Numbered from the stretch's first letter, positions 1-11,015 are shown. The stretch is 64,000 nucleotides of DNA from Streptomyces roseifaciens (GCF_001445655.1 NZ_LNBE01000004.1:3049218-3113217); one strand, 5' to 3'. Program-made: numbers and translations. The notes: a model not told the origin generated them from the sequence alone.

Positions 1-1
1 C

Positions 2-364
2 CGCTTCGACGAGGACGTCGTCGCGATGACCTCCGCCGCCGGAGCCACCCGCTACGCCGAGCTCGCCGTCGCCGAACGGCAGGCCTGGACCATGGCCGGC
101 GTCTGCCAGGCGGGCGACGTGCTCGGCCTCATCGACGGCGACGTGGCCGTCATCGGCTCTGACCTCGCCGCCACCGCCGCGACCGTCCTGGACCGCATGC
201 TGGCCGCGGGCGGCGAAATGGTCACCCTCGTCCTCGGCGCGGACGTCCCCGACGCCGTCGCCGACCGCCTGGAGCGGCACGTACGGGGCGGTCACCTCGC
301 CGTCGACACGGTGGTCTACCGGGGCGGGCAGCAGTCGCCGCCGCTGCTCATCGGCATCGAGTGA
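2..364 (+). CDS. DAK2/YloV-family protein, C-terminal part (5' truncated by window)
   Basis: The reading frame is open from the first bases of the window and ends at TGA 362-364, so only about 120 C-terminal residues are visible. They resemble the C-terminal domain of actinobacterial DAK2-domain (YloV/FakA-like) proteins, which in Streptomyces lie directly upstream of recG. That domain is alpha/beta and includes segments such as VTLVLGADVPD and a short C-terminal strand LLIGIE. The kinase-like DAK2 domain itself would be upstream and cannot be seen. The family is associated with fatty-acid kinase or dihydroxyacetone-kinase-like chemistry, but nothing in this fragment shows a substrate. The identification rests on position and general fold pattern, so it is moderately sure. 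Confidence 0.65.
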   Translation, partial: RFDEDVVAMTSAAGATRYAELAVAERQAWTMAGVCQAGDVLGLIDGDVAVIGSDLAATAATVLDRMLAAGGEMVTLVLGADVPDAVADRLERHVRGGHLAVDTVVYRGGQQSPPLLIGIE

Positions 365-446
365 CGTCGGGCGCGCCGGCGGACGAGACACCGGACGAGG
401 CGCCGAATGGCACCGTCTGTCAGTGCCGTGGTGTGCAATGGGACGC

Positions 447-2705
<2,259 letters not shown>

Positions 2706-2889
2706 GCCCGCCCGTCCGGCCATCAGGCCTGCGCCCCCGCTGGGCAGCACCCGCGGAGGCGCCCGGCGGGCTCCGACGCCCTAGGCTGAAGGGGCGGCGC
2801 CCCGGCCGGCCGACCGTCAGGCCCGGCGCAGCCCCGCTGCACCGTCAGACCTCCACACCTCCACACCGTCGCGAAGGACCGAGGACCCC

Positions 2890-3489
2890 ATGACCCGCGT
2901 GATCGCCGGCATCGCCGGCGGACGCCGCCTGGCCGTGCCGCCCGGCACCGGCACCCGCCCGACCTCAGACCGGGCGCGCGAGGGCCTGTTCTCCACCCTG
3001 GAGTCCCTGCTGGGCACCCTCCACGGCACCCGCGTCCTGGACCTGTACGGGGGCTCGGGCGCGGTCGGCCTGGAGGCCCTCTCGCGCGGCGCCGCGCACG
3101 TCCTGCTGGTGGAGGCCGACGCCCGCGCGACGCGCACCATCCGGGAGAACGTCCGCACGCTCGGGCTGCCCGGAGCCGAGGTCCGCTCCGGCAAGGCCGA
3201 GCAGATCGTGGCGGGCCCGCCCCCCGCGGCCCCGTACGACGTGGTCTTCCTCGACCCGCCCTACGCCGTCACCGACGAGGCGCTCCGCGAGATTCTCCTC
3301 ACACTCCGTGCCGGGGGGTGGCTTGCGGACGAGGCGCTGGCCACCGTGGAGCGCAGCACCAGAGGCGGGGAATTCCCCTGGCCGGACGGTTTCGAGGCAC
3401 TGAGGGCCCGTCGCTACGGCGAGGGGACGCTTTGGTACGGTCGCGCCGCCTCGACGTGCGCCGAAGAGACTTCTCCCCGCGCGTCATGA
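2890..3489 (+). CDS. rsmD: 16S rRNA (guanine966-N2)-methyltransferase RsmD
   Basis: SAM-dependent methyltransferase that modifies G966 of 16S rRNA in the 30S head. The N-terminus has the family's [17 protein letters not shown] start and [19 protein letters not shown] motif I is [19 protein letters not shown]. The catalytic motif IV is FLDPPYA, the N6/N2-type DPPY signature. It has 199 aa, usual for the family. ATG 2890 is preceded by GAAGGA about 12 nt upstream. The gene overlaps the upstream extension of the coaD frame, and coaD starts 26 nt after this stop, so the two are probably cotranscribed. This rsmD-coaD pairing is common in bacteria. Confidence 0.93.
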   Translation: MTRVIAGIAGGRRLAVPPGTGTRPTSDRAREGLFSTLESLLGTLHGTRVLDLYGGSGAVGLEALSRGAAHVLLVEADARATRTIRENVRTLGLPGAEVRSGKAEQIVAGPPPAAPYDVVFLDPPYAVTDEALREILLTLRAGGWLADEALATVERSTRGGEFPWPDGFEALRARRYGEGTLWYGRAASTCAEETSPRAS

Positions 3490-3515
3490 ATGGACCGGAG
3501 AGCGAGGAGACACCG

Positions 3516-3995
3516 TTGCGCCGCGCCGTCTGTCCGGGGTCGTTCGACCCCGTCACCAATGGACACCTCGACATCATCGCCCGCGCTTCCAGGCTGTACG
3601 ACGTCGTCCACGTCGCAGTGATGATCAACCAGTCGAAGAAGGGCCTGTTCACGGTCGACGAGCGGATAGACCTGCTCCGCCGGGTCACCGCCGAGTACGG
3701 CAACGTGAAGGTGGAGTCCTTCCACGGCCTCCTCGTCGACTTCTGCAAGCAGCGTGACATCCCCGCCATCGTCAAGGGCCTGCGGGCGGTCAGCGACTTC
3801 GACTACGAGCTGCAGATGGCCCAGATGAACAACGGGCTCTCGGGCGTCGAGACCCTGTTCGTCCCGACCAACCCGACGTACAGCTTCCTGTCGTCCAGCC
3901 TGGTCAAGGAGGTCGCAGCCTGGGGCGGCGACGTCTCCCACCTGGTCCCGCCGCTGGTGCTGGAGGCGCTCACCGAACGGCTCGGCGAGCGCTGA
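3516..3995 (+). CDS. coaD: pantetheine-phosphate adenylyltransferase (CoaD)
   Basis: Catalyses the penultimate step of coenzyme A synthesis, 4'-phosphopantetheine + ATP to dephospho-CoA. It belongs to the nucleotidyltransferase family: the T/HxGH-type motif appears near the start as [11 protein letters not shown] and the distal ATP-binding motif as YSFLSSS. TTG 3516 is chosen because GAGGAG lies 6 nt upstream at 3504-3509 and the product then begins [10 protein letters not shown], matching the family and giving 159 aa. An in-frame ATG at 3486 overlapping the rsmD stop is the alternative. It probably forms an operon with rsmD. Confidence 0.95.
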   Translation: MRRAVCPGSFDPVTNGHLDIIARASRLYDVVHVAVMINQSKKGLFTVDERIDLLRRVTAEYGNVKVESFHGLLVDFCKQRDIPAIVKGLRAVSDFDYELQMAQMNNGLSGVETLFVPTNPTYSFLSSSLVKEVAAWGGDVSHLVPPLVLEALTERLGER

Positions 3996-4091
3996 CACCC
4001 CGCCCCTCCCGGCAGCTGTCGGGCGGAGGCCGACTGCCCGTACAGTCGACCCCGTTCGTGTCGTCCGGCAGAAGAAAGTGGCGAGCGCCAG

Positions 4092-5249
4092 GTGGACGTC
4101 CAGAAGAAGCTCGACGAGATCGTCACGACCGTCACCGGCGCCCGGTCCATGCCGATGTCCGCCTCCTGCGTGGTCAACCGCGCCGAGCTGCTCGCCCTGC
4201 TCGAGGAGCTCCGCGCCGGGCTGCCCGGCTCGCTCGCCCGTGCGCAGGAGCTCATCGGCGACCGCGAGCAGCTGGTCGCCGAGGCCCGTGAGGAGGCCGA
4301 GCGGATCATCGAGTCGGCGCGCGCCCACCGCGGATCGCTGATCTCCGACACCGAGGTCGCCCGGCAGTCCCAGGAGGAGGCCGACAGGATCCTCGCCGAG
4401 GCCCGCCGGCAGGCCGAGGAGATCCGCGCCGAGGCCGACGACTACGTCGACAGCAAGCTCGCCAACTTCGAGGTCGTCCTCACCAAGACCATCGGCTCCG
4501 TCGGCCGGGGCCGCGAGAAGCTGCTGGGCCGCGCGGACGGGGGCGGCGGCTACGGGGGGCCGGACGGAGACGCGGACGCCCCGGAGCCCAGCTCCGACCC
4601 CCGTGTCCAGCGTCAGCAGGCCGACGCCTACGTCGACGCGAAGCTCGGCGCCGTCTCGGCGGTCCTGAGCAAGACCCTGGAGGCCGTCGGCCGCGGCCGC
4701 GAGAAGCTCCTCGGCGCCCGCCCGGCCGACGAGCTGGGCGCCCACATGGCCGCCCAGGACGGCTTCCACGCCGCCCGCCCCACCAGCGACGCCGACTTCC
4801 TCGCGGGACTGGCCGTGCCCCAGGCGGCGGCCTCCCCGGAGCCCGCCGCCGCGCCCCATGCGCCGCCCCACGCAGCGCCCCACGCGGGTTACGACGGCTA
4901 CTACGAGCCGCAGGGCTACGGAGCCGATCCGTACGTCTACCAGCAGCAGTACGAGGCGGACGGCTCCCACGGGCAGCATGCCGACCCGTACGCGGTCCAG
5001 GGCGGCTATCAGCAGGCCGACCCGTACGCCTGGCCCTCCCCGGCCCCGGGCGACGGCTACGGCTCCCAGGGCGGCTACGTGCCCCAGCAGCACCAGCCTG
5101 CACAGCACCAGTCCGCTCAGCACCAGCCTGGAGAGCACCAGCCCGCACCGGGCCGGCCCCAGGCGGGCGGAGCACTGGACGAGACGAGCCTCTTCGACAC
5201 GTCGATGATCGACCTGGAGCAGCTCCGCCGTTACGAACAGGGCCGCTGA
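4092..5249 (+). CDS. DivIVA/AtpF-like coiled-coil protein with Gln/Pro/His-rich tail
   Basis: Conserved actinomycete protein of 385 aa whose job is not settled. After ~45 residues there is a long charged coiled coil (roughly residues 55-130, rich in EEAERI/EEADRI heptads), like DivIVA and ATP synthase b subunits. A ~32-residue module ending VGRGREKLLGR occurs twice (about residues 117-148 and 179-210), indicating an internal duplication. From ~240 onward the protein is low-complexity and disordered: Tyr/Gly/Pro-rich, then tandem 5-residue Gln-His-Gln-Pro/Ser-Ala units encoded by 15-nt repeats near 5088-5150. The start is GTG 4092, with only a weak purine stretch (GCGAGCG) upstream. In streptomycetes the gene lies between coaD and yceD and is often labelled cell division initiation protein; that label is homology-based only. 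Confidence 0.8.
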   Translation: MDVQKKLDEIVTTVTGARSMPMSASCVVNRAELLALLEELRAGLPGSLARAQELIGDREQLVAEAREEAERIIESARAHRGSLISDTEVARQSQEEADRILAEARRQAEEIRAEADDYVDSKLANFEVVLTKTIGSVGRGREKLLGRADGGGGYGGPDGDADAPEPSSDPRVQRQQADAYVDAKLGAVSAVLSKTLEAVGRGREKLLGARPADELGAHMAAQDGFHAARPTSDADFLAGLAVPQAAASPEPAAAPHAPPHAAPHAGYDGYYEPQGYGADPYVYQQQYEADGSHGQHADPYAVQGGYQQADPYAWPSPAPGDGYGSQGGYVPQQHQPAQHQSAQHQPGEHQPAPGRPQAGGALDETSLFDTSMIDLEQLRRYEQGR

Positions 5250-5405
5250 CCGGCGCCGCAGGACGGCCGATTGGGTCTACGGCGACCCGTCCAGTATCCT
5301 GGCTCTTCGGTCGCGTGTGCATTCGCGATCTCGGCTGCCCTCATCGCATGCGTCACCGCATACGGCTCCGGGCCGCCGTCACCGCAGCGTAGAAAGCAGG
5401 AAGCC

Positions 5406-6035
5406 CTGAACGCCCGCCTCGATCACCGTTCCCCTCTCGTGTTCGACACACGCGAGCTGGGTCGGCGTCCCGGTGCGCTGAAGAGGGTCTCCCGCTCCGT
5501 ACCGGCCCCCGATCACCTCGGTATCGAGGTCATCTCCGTGGCCGAGGGCGCGACCGTCGAGCTCGACCTCCGACTGGAGTCGGTCATGGAAGGGGTGCTT
5601 GTCACAGGCACCGCCCGTGCACCGCTCACCGGGGAGTGCGTAAGGTGTCTGGAGCCGCTCGAGCGTGAGCTCGAAGTGGACTTCCAGGAGATGTACTCCT
5701 ACCCCGACGCCGATGACCGGAGCCGCCCCGCGGATACCGGCGACGACGCCGAGGAAGACGAAGAGGACATGCTCTTTCTCGAGGCCGACTTGTTCGACCT
5801 CGAACCCGTGCTGCGTGACGCGGTGGTGCTCGCACTGCCGCTGCAGCCGGTGTGCCAGGACGACTGCCCCGGCCTGTGCTCCGAGTGCGGAGCGCGGCTG
5901 GCGGACGACCCGGACCACCACCACGAGACCGTCGACATTCGTTGGGCGGCACTGCAGGGACTCGCCGGTTCCGACCAGGACGGCGAGAAGGACAACGCAC
6001 CCCGCTCCGTCGGGGATGACTCACAGGAGAAGTAG
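5406..6035 (+). CDS. YceD family (DUF177) metal-binding protein
   Basis: Member of the YceD/DUF177 family, which in bacteria almost always precedes rpmF and is linked to 23S rRNA or ribosome maturation. The core shows [17 protein letters not shown], then [10 protein letters not shown] and a C-terminal [13 protein letters not shown] cluster, so Cys-rich metal binding is likely. There is an acidic stretch (~120-140). rpmF begins 3 nt after the stop, so the two are cotranscribed. The start is uncertain. Family N-termini read [10 protein letters not shown], which points to the non-standard CTG at 5406 or a nearby codon. The only upstream in-frame standard start is TTG 5271, which would add 45 atypical residues. 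Confidence 0.85.
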   Translation: MNARLDHRSPLVFDTRELGRRPGALKRVSRSVPAPDHLGIEVISVAEGATVELDLRLESVMEGVLVTGTARAPLTGECVRCLEPLERELEVDFQEMYSYPDADDRSRPADTGDDAEEDEEDMLFLEADLFDLEPVLRDAVVLALPLQPVCQDDCPGLCSECGARLADDPDHHHETVDIRWAALQGLAGSDQDGEKDNAPRSVGDDSQEK

Positions 6036-6037
6036 CC

Positions 6038-6211
6038 GTGGCTGTTCCGAAGCGGAAGATGTCGCGCAGCAACACGCGCCACCGCCGGTCGCAGTGGAAG
6101 GCTGCGGTCACCCCCCTGGTGGCGTGCGAGCGCTGCCACGAGCCGAAGCAGCAGCACATCGCGTGCCCGAGCTGCGGCACCTACAACAAGCGCCAGGTCC
6201 TCGAGGTCTGA
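6038..6211 (+). CDS. rpmF: 50S ribosomal protein L32
   Basis: Small large-subunit protein of 57 aa. It starts at GTG (GTG GCT GTT CCG AAG), giving the hallmark [19 protein letters not shown]. Two Cys pairs, CERC and CPSC, form the zinc ribbon, so this is the zinc-binding (C+) paralogue. It lies 3 nt after yceD, with AGGAGAAG ending about 7 nt before its start, and 19 nt before the rnc ATG. The yceD-rpmF-rnc order is conserved in actinobacteria. Confidence 0.97.
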   Translation: MAVPKRKMSRSNTRHRRSQWKAAVTPLVACERCHEPKQQHIACPSCGTYNKRQVLEV

Positions 6212-6230
6212 TCGGCGGGTGACAGGCTCC

Positions 6231-7088
6231 ATGTCAGACGCCACTACGCCGAAGAGGGCGCCGGCGGACACGGCCTCGTCTCACACGCTTCTGGAAGGGC
6301 GGCTCGGGTACAGACTCGAGACCGCCCTTCTGGTGCGTGCGCTGACCCACCGTTCCTACGCGTACGAGAACGGCGGTCTGCCGACCAACGAGCGCCTGGA
6401 GTTCCTCGGGGACTCCGTCCTGGGCCTCGTGGTCACGGACACGCTGTACCGCATCCACCCCGACCTGCCCGAGGGCCAGCTGGCCAAGCTGCGGGCCGCG
6501 GTGGTCAACTCCCGTGCACTGGCGGAGGTGGGCCGTGGGCTCGACCTCGGCTCCTTCATCCGGCTCGGCCGCGGTGAAGAAGGCACGGGCGGCCGCAACA
6601 AGGCGTCCATCCTCGCGGACACCCTTGAAGCGGTGATCGGTGCGGTCTATCTCGACCAGGGTCTCGAGGCTGCTGCCGAGCTGGTTCACCGGCTCTTCGA
6701 TCCGCTGATCGAGAAGTCCTCGAACCTCGGCGCCGGCCTGGACTGGAAGACCAGCCTCCAGGAGCTGACCGCGACGGAGGGGCTCGGCGTGCCCGAGTAC
6801 CTGGTCTCCGAGACCGGTCCCGACCACGAGAAGACCTTCACGGCTGCTGCCCGCGTCGGTGGTGTCGCGTACGGCACCGGCACCGGCCGCAGCAAGAAGG
6901 AAGCGGAGCAACAGGCGGCGGAAGCCGCCTGGCGCGCCATCCACGAGGCGGCGGAGGCTCGCGCAGCCGCCGCCGAAAAGGCCGAGGCCACGCAGAAGGC
7001 CGAAGCCGTGGACAAGGCGGAGGCTGGCAAGGCCGAAGCCGCGGAGCAGACCGGGGTCGAGACGACCGAGGCCGACGCCGCATCCTGA
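6231..7088 (+). CDS. rnc: ribonuclease III (AbsB orthologue)
   Basis: Double-stranded-RNA endonuclease for rRNA and mRNA processing. In S. coelicolor the orthologue (absB) is a global regulator of antibiotic production. The catalytic signature [13 protein letters not shown] is at ~residues 46-58, with further acidic residues in the DTLEA segment of the second motif. A C-terminal dsRNA-binding domain follows (about 160-230), ending [16 protein letters not shown]. The last ~45 residues are a repetitive Ala/Glu/Lys tail ([19 protein letters not shown]) of no clear function. ATG 6231 fits family N-termini; GTG 6219 is an alternative 12 nt upstream. The gene ends in a strong hairpin terminator. 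Confidence 0.95.
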   Translation: MSDATTPKRAPADTASSHTLLEGRLGYRLETALLVRALTHRSYAYENGGLPTNERLEFLGDSVLGLVVTDTLYRIHPDLPEGQLAKLRAAVVNSRALAEVGRGLDLGSFIRLGRGEEGTGGRNKASILADTLEAVIGAVYLDQGLEAAAELVHRLFDPLIEKSSNLGAGLDWKTSLQELTATEGLGVPEYLVSETGPDHEKTFTAAARVGGVAYGTGTGRSKKEAEQQAAEAAWRAIHEAAEARAAAAEKAEATQKAEAVDKAEAGKAEAAEQTGVETTEADAAS

Positions 7089-7099
7089 CGCACACGTCC

Positions 7100-7143
7100 C
7101 CGAACGCCGGGCGCTCCTGACTCCAGGGCCGCCCGGCGTTCGG
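7100..7143 (+). terminator. Intrinsic-type hairpin after rnc
   Basis: Perfect 14-bp inverted repeat: CCGAACGCCGGGCG at 7100-7113 and CGCCCGGCGTTCGG at 7130-7143, separated by a 16-nt loop. It lies 11 nt after the rnc stop. There is no U-tract, as is common in Streptomyces. It ends the yceD-rpmF-rnc unit before mutM. Confidence 0.7.
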
Positions 7144-7260
7144 CGATCGTGCCGCCGCAGTACCGGCGTCGAGGCGCCGCAGTACCGAAGCACCCACCGC
7201 AGCATCCGCGGGATCCGCCGTATCCGGGCGGCGCCCGCGAGCCCTTCCCGGAGGAGCACC

Positions 7261-8148
7261 GTGCCCGAACTGCCCGAGGTCGAGGTCGTCCGGCGCGGAC
7301 TGGCCCAGTGGGCCTGCGGCCGCACCGTGGCCGACGTCCAGGTGCTGCACCCCCGGGCGATCCGGCGCCACCTCGCCGGCCCCGAGGACTTCGCCGCCCA
7401 GCTGGCCGGCCGCCGCCTCGGAGTGGCCCGGCGGCGCGGCAAGTACCTCTGGCTGCCGCTGGAGACGGAGGGCACCGCGGCCCCCGACCGGGCGGTCCTC
7501 GCCCACCTCGGCATGAGCGGCCAGCTCCTCGTCCAGCCGCACGAGGCCCCCGACGAGAAGCACCTGCGCATCCGCATCCGGTTCGACGACACCGCCGGCA
7601 CGGAGCTGCGCTTCGTCGACCAGCGCACCTTCGGCGGGCTCTCCCTGCACGACACGGTGCCCGGCGACCCCGAGGGGCTCCCCGACGTCATCGCACACAT
7701 CGCCCGCGACCCGCTCGACCCCGCCTTCGACGACGAGGCCTTCCACGCCGCGCTGCGCCGGCGCCGTACGACGCTCAAGCGGGCCCTGCTCGACCAGTCG
7801 CTCATCAGCGGGGTCGGCAACATCTACGCCGACGAGGCGCTGTGGCGCTCCCGGCTGCACTACGACCGGCCCACCGCGACCCTGACCCGGCCGCGCAGCG
7901 CCGAGCTGCTCACGCACATCCGCGAGGTCATGAACGAGGCCCTCGCCGTCGGCGGCACCAGCTTCGACAGCCTCTACGTCAACGTGAACGGCGAGTCCGG
8001 CTACTTCGACCGCTCGCTGGACGCGTACGGGCGCGAGGACGAGCCGTGCCGCCGCTGCGGTACGGCCATGCGCCGCCGCCCCTGGATGAACCGCTCCAGC
8101 TACTTCTGCCCGCGCTGCCAGCGCCCTCCGCGCCCGCGCGCCGCGTAG
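7261..8148 (+). CDS. mutM: formamidopyrimidine-DNA glycosylase (Fpg/MutM)
   Basis: Base-excision repair enzyme that removes 8-oxoguanine and formamidopyrimidines, with AP-lyase activity. After Met removal the N-terminus is PELPEVEVV, giving the catalytic Pro and Glu. The conserved lysine is in [10 protein letters not shown], and the H2TH region is [18 protein letters not shown]. The C-terminal zinc finger is CRRCG...CPRC, followed by a short RPPRPRAA tail. The length is 295 aa, standard for the family. GTG 7261 has GGAGGAG about 6 nt upstream. It is transcribed alone after the rnc terminator. Confidence 0.96.
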   Translation: MPELPEVEVVRRGLAQWACGRTVADVQVLHPRAIRRHLAGPEDFAAQLAGRRLGVARRRGKYLWLPLETEGTAAPDRAVLAHLGMSGQLLVQPHEAPDEKHLRIRIRFDDTAGTELRFVDQRTFGGLSLHDTVPGDPEGLPDVIAHIARDPLDPAFDDEAFHAALRRRRTTLKRALLDQSLISGVGNIYADEALWRSRLHYDRPTATLTRPRSAELLTHIREVMNEALAVGGTSFDSLYVNVNGESGYFDRSLDAYGREDEPCRRCGTAMRRRPWMNRSSYFCPRCQRPPRPRAA

Positions 8149-8198
8149 CCGCTTCCTGCGCCGGGTAGCACCCGGGACGCCTTCTTACGCCCGCCTTC

Positions 8199-8585
8199 TT
8201 ACGCCCGGCGCTCCGCGTCGTACTTCTCCTGAGCCGCGAGGATCTCCGGCATGCGCTCCTCCAGCAGCCCGATCAGCCCCAGGAGGCGGTCGGCGACATC
8301 CTGACCCAGCGGCGTGAGCGCGTAGTCCACGCGGGGCGGGTTGGTCGGCTGCGCCTCCCGGTGCACCAGGCCGTCGCGCTCCAGCGCGTGCAGCGTCTGG
8401 GACAGCATCTTCTCGCTCACGCCGTCGACCCGGCGGCGCAGCTCGTTGAAGCGCAGCGTGCACTCGTACAGGGCCACGACCGTCAGCGCGCCCCATCGCC
8501 CCGTGACGTGCTCGAGGGTGCCGCGCGAGGGGCAGGAGCGGGCGAACACGTCGAAGGGCAGGTCCGGGTCCATGGCCGCAAGCAT
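8199..8585 (-). CDS. HxlR-family transcriptional regulator
   Basis: Winged-helix regulator of the HxlR/DUF24 class (128 aa). The N-terminal cysteine lies in SCPSRGTLEHVTGRW and can act as a redox or electrophile sensor in this family. The DNA-binding winged helix spans about residues 40-95 (RFNELRRRVDGVSEKMLSQTL). The gene is divergent from a flavodoxin-type oxidoreductase with a strong inverted repeat between them. That is the usual HxlR arrangement in which a quinone- or electrophile-sensing repressor controls a neighbouring quinone reductase. The start is ATG 8585, with a second Met at 8573. Near the stop, a 14-bp sequence containing TTCTTACGCC is directly repeated (8179-8206). Confidence 0.88.
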   Translation of the reverse strand: MLAAMDPDLPFDVFARSCPSRGTLEHVTGRWGALTVVALYECTLRFNELRRRVDGVSEKMLSQTLHALERDGLVHREAQPTNPPRVDYALTPLGQDVADRLLGLIGLLEERMPEILAAQEKYDAERRA

Positions 8586-8596
8586 ACTCCCGCACA

Positions 8597-8634
8597 GCGC
8601 TAACTTCTGGATTGCGCTTTCTAAAAGTTAGTGC
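8597..8634. promoter_or_regulatory. Probable HxlR operator between divergent genes
   Basis: Inverted repeat GCGCTAACTT (8597-8606) and AAGTTAGTGC (8625-8634), with one mismatch in 10 and an 18-bp spacer. It lies in the 122-bp divergent intergenic region 12 bp upstream of the regulator's start. The A/T-rich arms stand out against the surrounding G+C. Its position and symmetry fit a dimeric winged-helix repressor site covering the promoters of both genes. Confidence 0.6.
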
Positions 8635-8707
8635 TTTCCTTCTGGTCGTGCCGCTCGGCACACGCCGCCGTGTGCCGCCCGGCATGCACCCGTCCATTGG
8701 AGGCCCC

Positions 8708-9304
8708 ATGACCGCCGCCCTGCCCCAGCCCGTCGTCTCCGTCGCCTACCACTCCGGCTTCGGCCACACCGCCGTCCTCGCCGAGGCCGTCCGCGACGGC
8801 GCCGCCGACACCGGCGCGACCGTCCACCTGGTCAAGGTCGACGAGATGACGGACGCCGAGTGGGCGCAGCTCGACGCGTCCGACGCGATCGTGTTCGGCT
8901 CGCCCACCTACATGGGCACCGCCAGCGCCGCCTTCCACGCCTTTGCCCAGCAGACCTCCGGCCGCTGGGCCGACCGTGCCTGGCAGGACAAGATCGCCGC
9001 AGGGTTCACCAACTCCGCCTCCAAGAGCGGCGACAAGCTGGCCACCCTGCAGTACTTCTCGCTCCTGGGCGCGCAGCACGGCATGCACTGGGTGGGCCTC
9101 GGCCTGCTGCCCGGCTGGAACAGCTCCGTGGCCTCCGAGAACGACCTCAACCGCCTCGGCTTCTTCCTCGGTGCGGCAGCGCAGAGCAACGCCGACCAGG
9201 GCACCGAGGGCGTCCACAAGGCGGACATCCTGACCGCCGAGCACCTCGGTGCGCGGGTGGCCGAGGCCGCCCGGGTCGCGGTCGCCGGCCGCGCCGCGCT
9301 CTGA
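8708..9304 (+). CDS. flavodoxin/NADPH-dependent FMN reductase family protein (WrbA-like)
   Basis: FMN-binding flavodoxin-fold oxidoreductase of 198 aa. The FMN phosphate loop is YHSGFGHTAVLA (~residues 12-23). A second flavin-contact loop is FGSPTYMGTASAAF and a third is AAGFTNSASKSGDK. These are features of WrbA-type NAD(P)H:quinone oxidoreductases and related NADPH-dependent FMN reductases. ATG 8708 is preceded by GGAGG about 7 nt upstream. It is divergent from an HxlR regulator, suggesting induction by quinones or electrophiles. The exact electron acceptor cannot be read from the sequence. Confidence 0.87.
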   Translation: MTAALPQPVVSVAYHSGFGHTAVLAEAVRDGAADTGATVHLVKVDEMTDAEWAQLDASDAIVFGSPTYMGTASAAFHAFAQQTSGRWADRAWQDKIAAGFTNSASKSGDKLATLQYFSLLGAQHGMHWVGLGLLPGWNSSVASENDLNRLGFFLGAAAQSNADQGTEGVHKADILTAEHLGARVAEAARVAVAGRAAL

Positions 9305-9337
9305 GCCGCCGGGTCGGCCCCCACGGGGCGTCAGGCG

Positions 9338-9503
9338 CCGCATGGGGCGGGCTCCGGACAGCAGCACGAGGCGAGCCCTGGTCGCCGCACGGGGCAGGCT
9401 GCGGGCACCGCATGAGGCGCTCCTCGGACACCCCCATGAGGCCGTCCCTGCCGCCGCATGGGGCGGGCCCGCCGCACCCGCCGCATGGGGCAGCCCGCCG
9501 CGC
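9338..9503 (+). repeat. Degenerate 23-24 bp tandem repeat array, core CCGCAYGGGGC
   Basis: Seven units begin at 9338, 9362, 9385, 9408, 9432, 9454 and 9481, so spacings are 24, 23, 23, 24, 22 and 27 bp. The best-preserved cores are CCGCATGGGGCGG (9338, 9454), CCGCACGGGGCAGGC (9385) and CCGCATGGGGCAG (9481). Units at 9362 and 9432 are more decayed. The array fills most of the 211-bp gap between convergent genes (flavodoxin stop 9304, CAP-protein stop 9516). It is not a CRISPR array: units are contiguous and degenerate, with no unique spacers. The same core appears in inverted orientation at the right end of the window. Confidence 0.75.
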
Positions 9504-9515
9504 ACCGCGCGGCGG

Positions 9516-10598
9516 TCAGTAACCGAAGTCCTGCGTCCACCAAGGGCCGCTCGCGCTGGTGTTCAGCCCGATCCCCAGGGTGCGGTAGTCGCGGTTGAGG
9601 ATGTTCGCCCGGTGGCCCGCGCTGTGCATCCAGGCGTCCATCACGGCGCGGGCGTCCGGGTGGCCGCGGGCGATGTTCTCCCCGCCGAGGTTCCGGATGC
9701 CGTGCTTGGCGGCCCGGTCCCATGGCGTGCGGCCGTCCGGGTCCGTGTGGTTGAAGAATCCGCGCCGCGCCATGTCGTCGCTGAACGCCTGGGCGAGCCC
9801 CGTCAGCCGGGCGCTGGCCTTCAGCGGCCGGAGGCCCGCCTTGGCCCGCTCCTGATTGACCAGGACGAGCAACTGCCGCGCCACCGACGGGTACAGAGAA
9901 GCCTGATCGGCCGCCTGCTGTTCCTGCCCGGCGGGCTGCGCGTGGTCGGCGACCCGGGTCCGCCCCTGGGCCTGGGCTTGCGCCTGGGCTTGGGCATCGG
10001 GCGCCGGGGCTGCGCCTTCCCGGCCCGGAGCGTCGGCGGCCTGCGCATCGCCGGAGCCGCCGCCCGGCCCCGTACCCCCTTCGCCGCCTGGTCCGTTGCC
10101 CGCTCCCTGCGGCCCCGGAGCCCCGTCGGCAGGTGCTGCCGGCGGGCCGGACGGGGAGGAGGCGGCGCCGACGGGCACTGCGGTGTCCCCGTGCGGTGCG
10201 GGAGGCCGTTCGGCGTTGCGGCTCACGTGCGACTGGCCGCGGCCGGAGGGCCCTGCGTCGGGCCGCGTGAACTCGGTGACGGGCGGCTCTTCGGTCCGCA
10301 CCTGCCCGCCGCCGTGGCCGTCGTTGCCGAGCTGGAGGGTGCCCCCGCCGGAGAACAGGCCGGAGGTCATCGCGACCACACCCATGGCCATGGCGGCGGA
10401 CGCGCCCAGCAGCCCCGTACGTACCGGGGTCTTCGGCCGGGCACGCGACCGCCGGGGATCAGGGGGCCATTCCCCGGCCGTGGCGCCGGGATCGTCGGAG
10501 GGGTCGGGGGCGGAGGCGCCGCTCGTCCTCCCGGCTTGCGGGGGAGCGGGGACGGGGCTGCCTGCGGTCCTGGGGGCAGAGCGTCGGTGGCGACCCAT
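9516..10598 (-). CDS. secreted or membrane-anchored CAP (SCP/PR-1) domain protein
   Basis: Protein of 360 aa with a basic, Pro-rich N-terminal cytoplasmic segment and one hydrophobic segment at ~62-80 (LLGASAAMAMGVVAMTSGLF), which acts as anchor or signal. A long Gly/Pro/Ala-rich linker follows and includes an (AQ)n run. The C-terminal CAP domain spans ~235-360. It carries the family signatures LVNQERAKAGLRPL, FNHTDPDGRTPW, GENIARGH, WMHSAGHRANILN and the terminal WWTQDFGY. Bacterial CAP-domain proteins are extracellular and of mostly unknown activity. ATG 10598 has AAGGAAGG upstream. It is convergent with the flavodoxin gene across the repeat array. Confidence 0.9.
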   Translation of the reverse strand: MGRHRRSAPRTAGSPVPAPPQAGRTSGASAPDPSDDPGATAGEWPPDPRRSRARPKTPVRTGLLGASAAMAMGVVAMTSGLFSGGGTLQLGNDGHGGGQVRTEEPPVTEFTRPDAGPSGRGQSHVSRNAERPPAPHGDTAVPVGAASSPSGPPAAPADGAPGPQGAGNGPGGEGGTGPGGGSGDAQAADAPGREGAAPAPDAQAQAQAQAQGRTRVADHAQPAGQEQQAADQASLYPSVARQLLVLVNQERAKAGLRPLKASARLTGLAQAFSDDMARRGFFNHTDPDGRTPWDRAAKHGIRNLGGENIARGHPDARAVMDAWMHSAGHRANILNRDYRTLGIGLNTSASGPWWTQDFGY

Positions 10599-10733
10599 CC
10601 GCTGCCTTCCTTACGTGTTCGGCTCGGTGTGCGTCACTCGTACGGGGAGGGGAGACCTGTCGACCGGCGACTGTACGGCAATAGACGAGGGGTCGAAGTG
10701 CTGATTATGCAATTGGCCGGTTAGCGTGCAGAC

Positions 10734-11015
10734 ATGAACGAGAATGTCCGTCTCACGGCGTGGGTCCGTGGACATGTGCAAGGTGTCGGCTTCCGGTGGT
10801 TCACGCGGGAGAACGCTTTGCGCATCGGAGCACTCGCCGGCTTCGCGTCGAATCTGGCCGACGGAAGGGTCCAGGTCGTCGCGGAGGGCCCGCGCGAGGG
10901 GTGCGAACTTCTGCTCGATTGGCTGCGGGCGGGCGACACGCCCGGGCGGGTGGAAGGTGTCACCGAGATCTGGGGTGACCCGCGGGGCGGTTATGACGGG
11001 TTCGAGATCCGCTGA
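10734..11015 (+). CDS. acyP: acylphosphatase
   Basis: Small enzyme (93 aa) that hydrolyses acyl phosphates. It has the two catalytic signatures: [15 protein letters not shown], with the phosphate-loop Arg, and [17 protein letters not shown], with the catalytic Asn. The length is typical. ATG 10734 lacks an obvious Shine-Dalgarno sequence. In Streptomyces acyP regularly lies upstream of smc, as here. It is divergent from the CAP-domain gene, with 135 bp between the two starts. Confidence 0.95.
   Translation: MNENVRLTAWVRGHVQGVGFRWFTRENALRIGALAGFASNLADGRVQVVAEGPREGCELLLDWLRAGDTPGRVEGVTEIWGDPRGGYDGFEIR

Noticed and set aside
9338..9503. Possible CRISPR array
   Set aside because: Units are contiguous and degenerate, with no unique spacers of uniform length, and no cas genes are nearby.
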